This document shows, in pieces, positions 5,728 to 6,300 of a DNA stretch of 6,300 nt. A model generated the notes under the pieces. It saw only the letters and a program-made list of their open reading frames with translations. It made no database searches and was not told the origin of the DNA. The first letter of the stretch is position 1. Every line of letters begins with the position of its first letter. The position numbers were made by a program, and so were the translations under genes. This DNA is from Acidobacteriaceae bacterium (GTDB lineage: Bacteria; Acidobacteriota; Terriglobia; Terriglobales; Acidobacteriaceae), in assembly GCA_003154055.1 (NCBI GenBank), contig PMCH01000144.1, positions 1 through 6,300 on the forward strand, in the 5' to 3' direction.

Positions 5728-6300
5728 TTAGCCGGTGGTCGCCAGCGAACGCAGGGCCGCCTTGTTGCGGATCACCAGGGTGGATCCTTTGGTCTGCAGA
5801 ATCTGGCGCTTCTTGAGGTCGGCAAACAGGCGCGTCACGGTCTCGCGCGAGGTGCCGATCATCTGGGCGATTTCTTCGTGGGTCAAGCCGAGTTTCAGCC
5901 GCGGCTCCTGCTTCACGGCCTCGCCATTCTTCGAACTCCAGTCCAGCAGCAGCTTGGCCAGTTTTTCACCGGCGGAATGAGACAGTCCGAGCGCGCGCAC
6001 CTCGTGGCAGGCCACGTTGTATTTTTCGCTGAGTTGCTCCGCCACCTTGAAGCAAGCCTCGCTATGCTCCTTCAGGAAGCGCAGGAAGTCGTCGCGTTTG
6101 ACGAAGTTCACCTGGCAGGGATCGATGGTCTCGGCCGTGAGTTCGTAGGCTTTGCCGGAGACGGAGGCGCTCAACCCCAGCACTTCGCCGGGCTCGGCAA
6201 TCTTCAGGATGAGGGTCTTGCCGTCACTGGCGCAGATCGAGAGTTTTACCCGGCCCTTGCAGAGGACGAAGATGCCGCGGGGCGCCTGGCCTTCGACAAA
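5728..6300 (-). CDS. Crp/Fnr family transcriptional regulator with intact helix-turn-helix (N-terminus cut by window edge)
   Basis: The frame is open from the window edge to TAA at 5728, giving 190 codons of the C-terminal part. The visible part starts inside the effector barrel (FVEGQAPRGIFVLCKGRVKL), runs through PGEVLGLSASVSG and the dimerisation helix, and ends with a winged helix-turn-helix: LTHEEIAQMIG, then TSRETVTRLFADL, then the wing ILQTKGSTLVI. The recognition helix has the R-E-x-x-x-R arrangement of E. coli CRP (R180, E181, R185), which reads TGTGA half-sites; this agrees with the GTGA-N6-TCAC motifs in the window. The cAMP contacts of CRP are missing here too (GLSA, ELTA), so the ligand is probably not cAMP. 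The real start is outside the window; the in-frame GTG at 6183 is internal to the domain. It is the likely local regulator of this locus, by inference. Confidence 0.92.
   Translation of the reverse strand, partial: FVEGQAPRGIFVLCKGRVKLSICASDGKTLILKIAEPGEVLGLSASVSGKAYELTAETIDPCQVNFVKRDDFLRFLKEHSEACFKVAEQLSEKYNVACHEVRALGLSHSAGEKLAKLLLDWSSKNGEAVKQEPRLKLGLTHEEIAQMIGTSRETVTRLFADLKKRQILQTKGSTLVIRNKAALRSLATTG

Noticed and set aside
5713..5733. Small hairpin at the stop codon of the intact regulator (CGGCT-aaagg-AGCCG)
   Set aside because: Only five base pairs, overlaps the stop codon and has no U tract after it.
1..6300. CRISPR arrays, tRNA or rRNA genes, insertion sequences
   Set aside because: No regularly spaced direct repeats, no cloverleaf-like or rRNA stretches, and no transposase-like frame or terminal inverted repeats were seen.

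Overview
The window is high-GC DNA with five protein genes, all on the minus strand, so they are read from right to left. The gene content points to a bacterium with two membranes that respires or exchanges electrons at its surface. It holds a decaheme periplasmic c-type cytochrome, an outer-membrane beta-barrel partner, a very heme-rich third protein and two Crp/Fnr-type regulators. The style of the regulators and of the barrel suggests Acidobacteriota, but this is inference: there is no rRNA or other marker, and other metal-respiring phyla remain possible.

Layout in transcription order. (1) 6300-5728: a Crp/Fnr regulator with an intact helix-turn-helix, cut at its N-terminus by the window edge. 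(2) 5727-5610: a short intergenic region with two directly repeated, 22-bp-spaced operator-like sites of the form GTGA-N6-(T/G)CAC. (3) 5609-5127: a second, closely related Crp/Fnr protein that ends just where its DNA-binding domain should begin. (4) 5126-4922: a 205-bp leader with no strong hairpin and one degenerate operator-like half-site. (5) 4921-4031: a DmsE/MtrA-type decaheme cytochrome of 296 residues with exactly ten CxxCH motifs. (6) 4019-1605: an MtrB/PioB-type outer-membrane barrel starting 11 bp after the cytochrome stop and followed by a rho-independent terminator at 1561-1588. (7) 1604-1404: an intergenic region with a second GTGA-N6-TCAC site. (8) 1403 to beyond base 1: a secreted multiheme cytochrome built from a tandemly duplicated octaheme module; 14 CxxCH motifs are visible before the window cuts it.

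Reading of the system: genes 5 and 6 form a porin-cytochrome conduit, with the cytochrome threaded through the barrel to carry electrons across the outer membrane. The large cytochrome may be a periplasmic or surface partner. No MtrC/OmcA-like lipoprotein is present in the window. The CRP-type operator upstream of the large cytochrome matches the one next to the regulator genes at 12 of 14 positions. The intact regulator's recognition helix carries the CRP-like R-E-x-x-x-R pattern that reads such half-sites. The most plausible model is therefore a locally encoded redox or energy-status regulator controlling an extracellular electron transfer locus and possibly itself.
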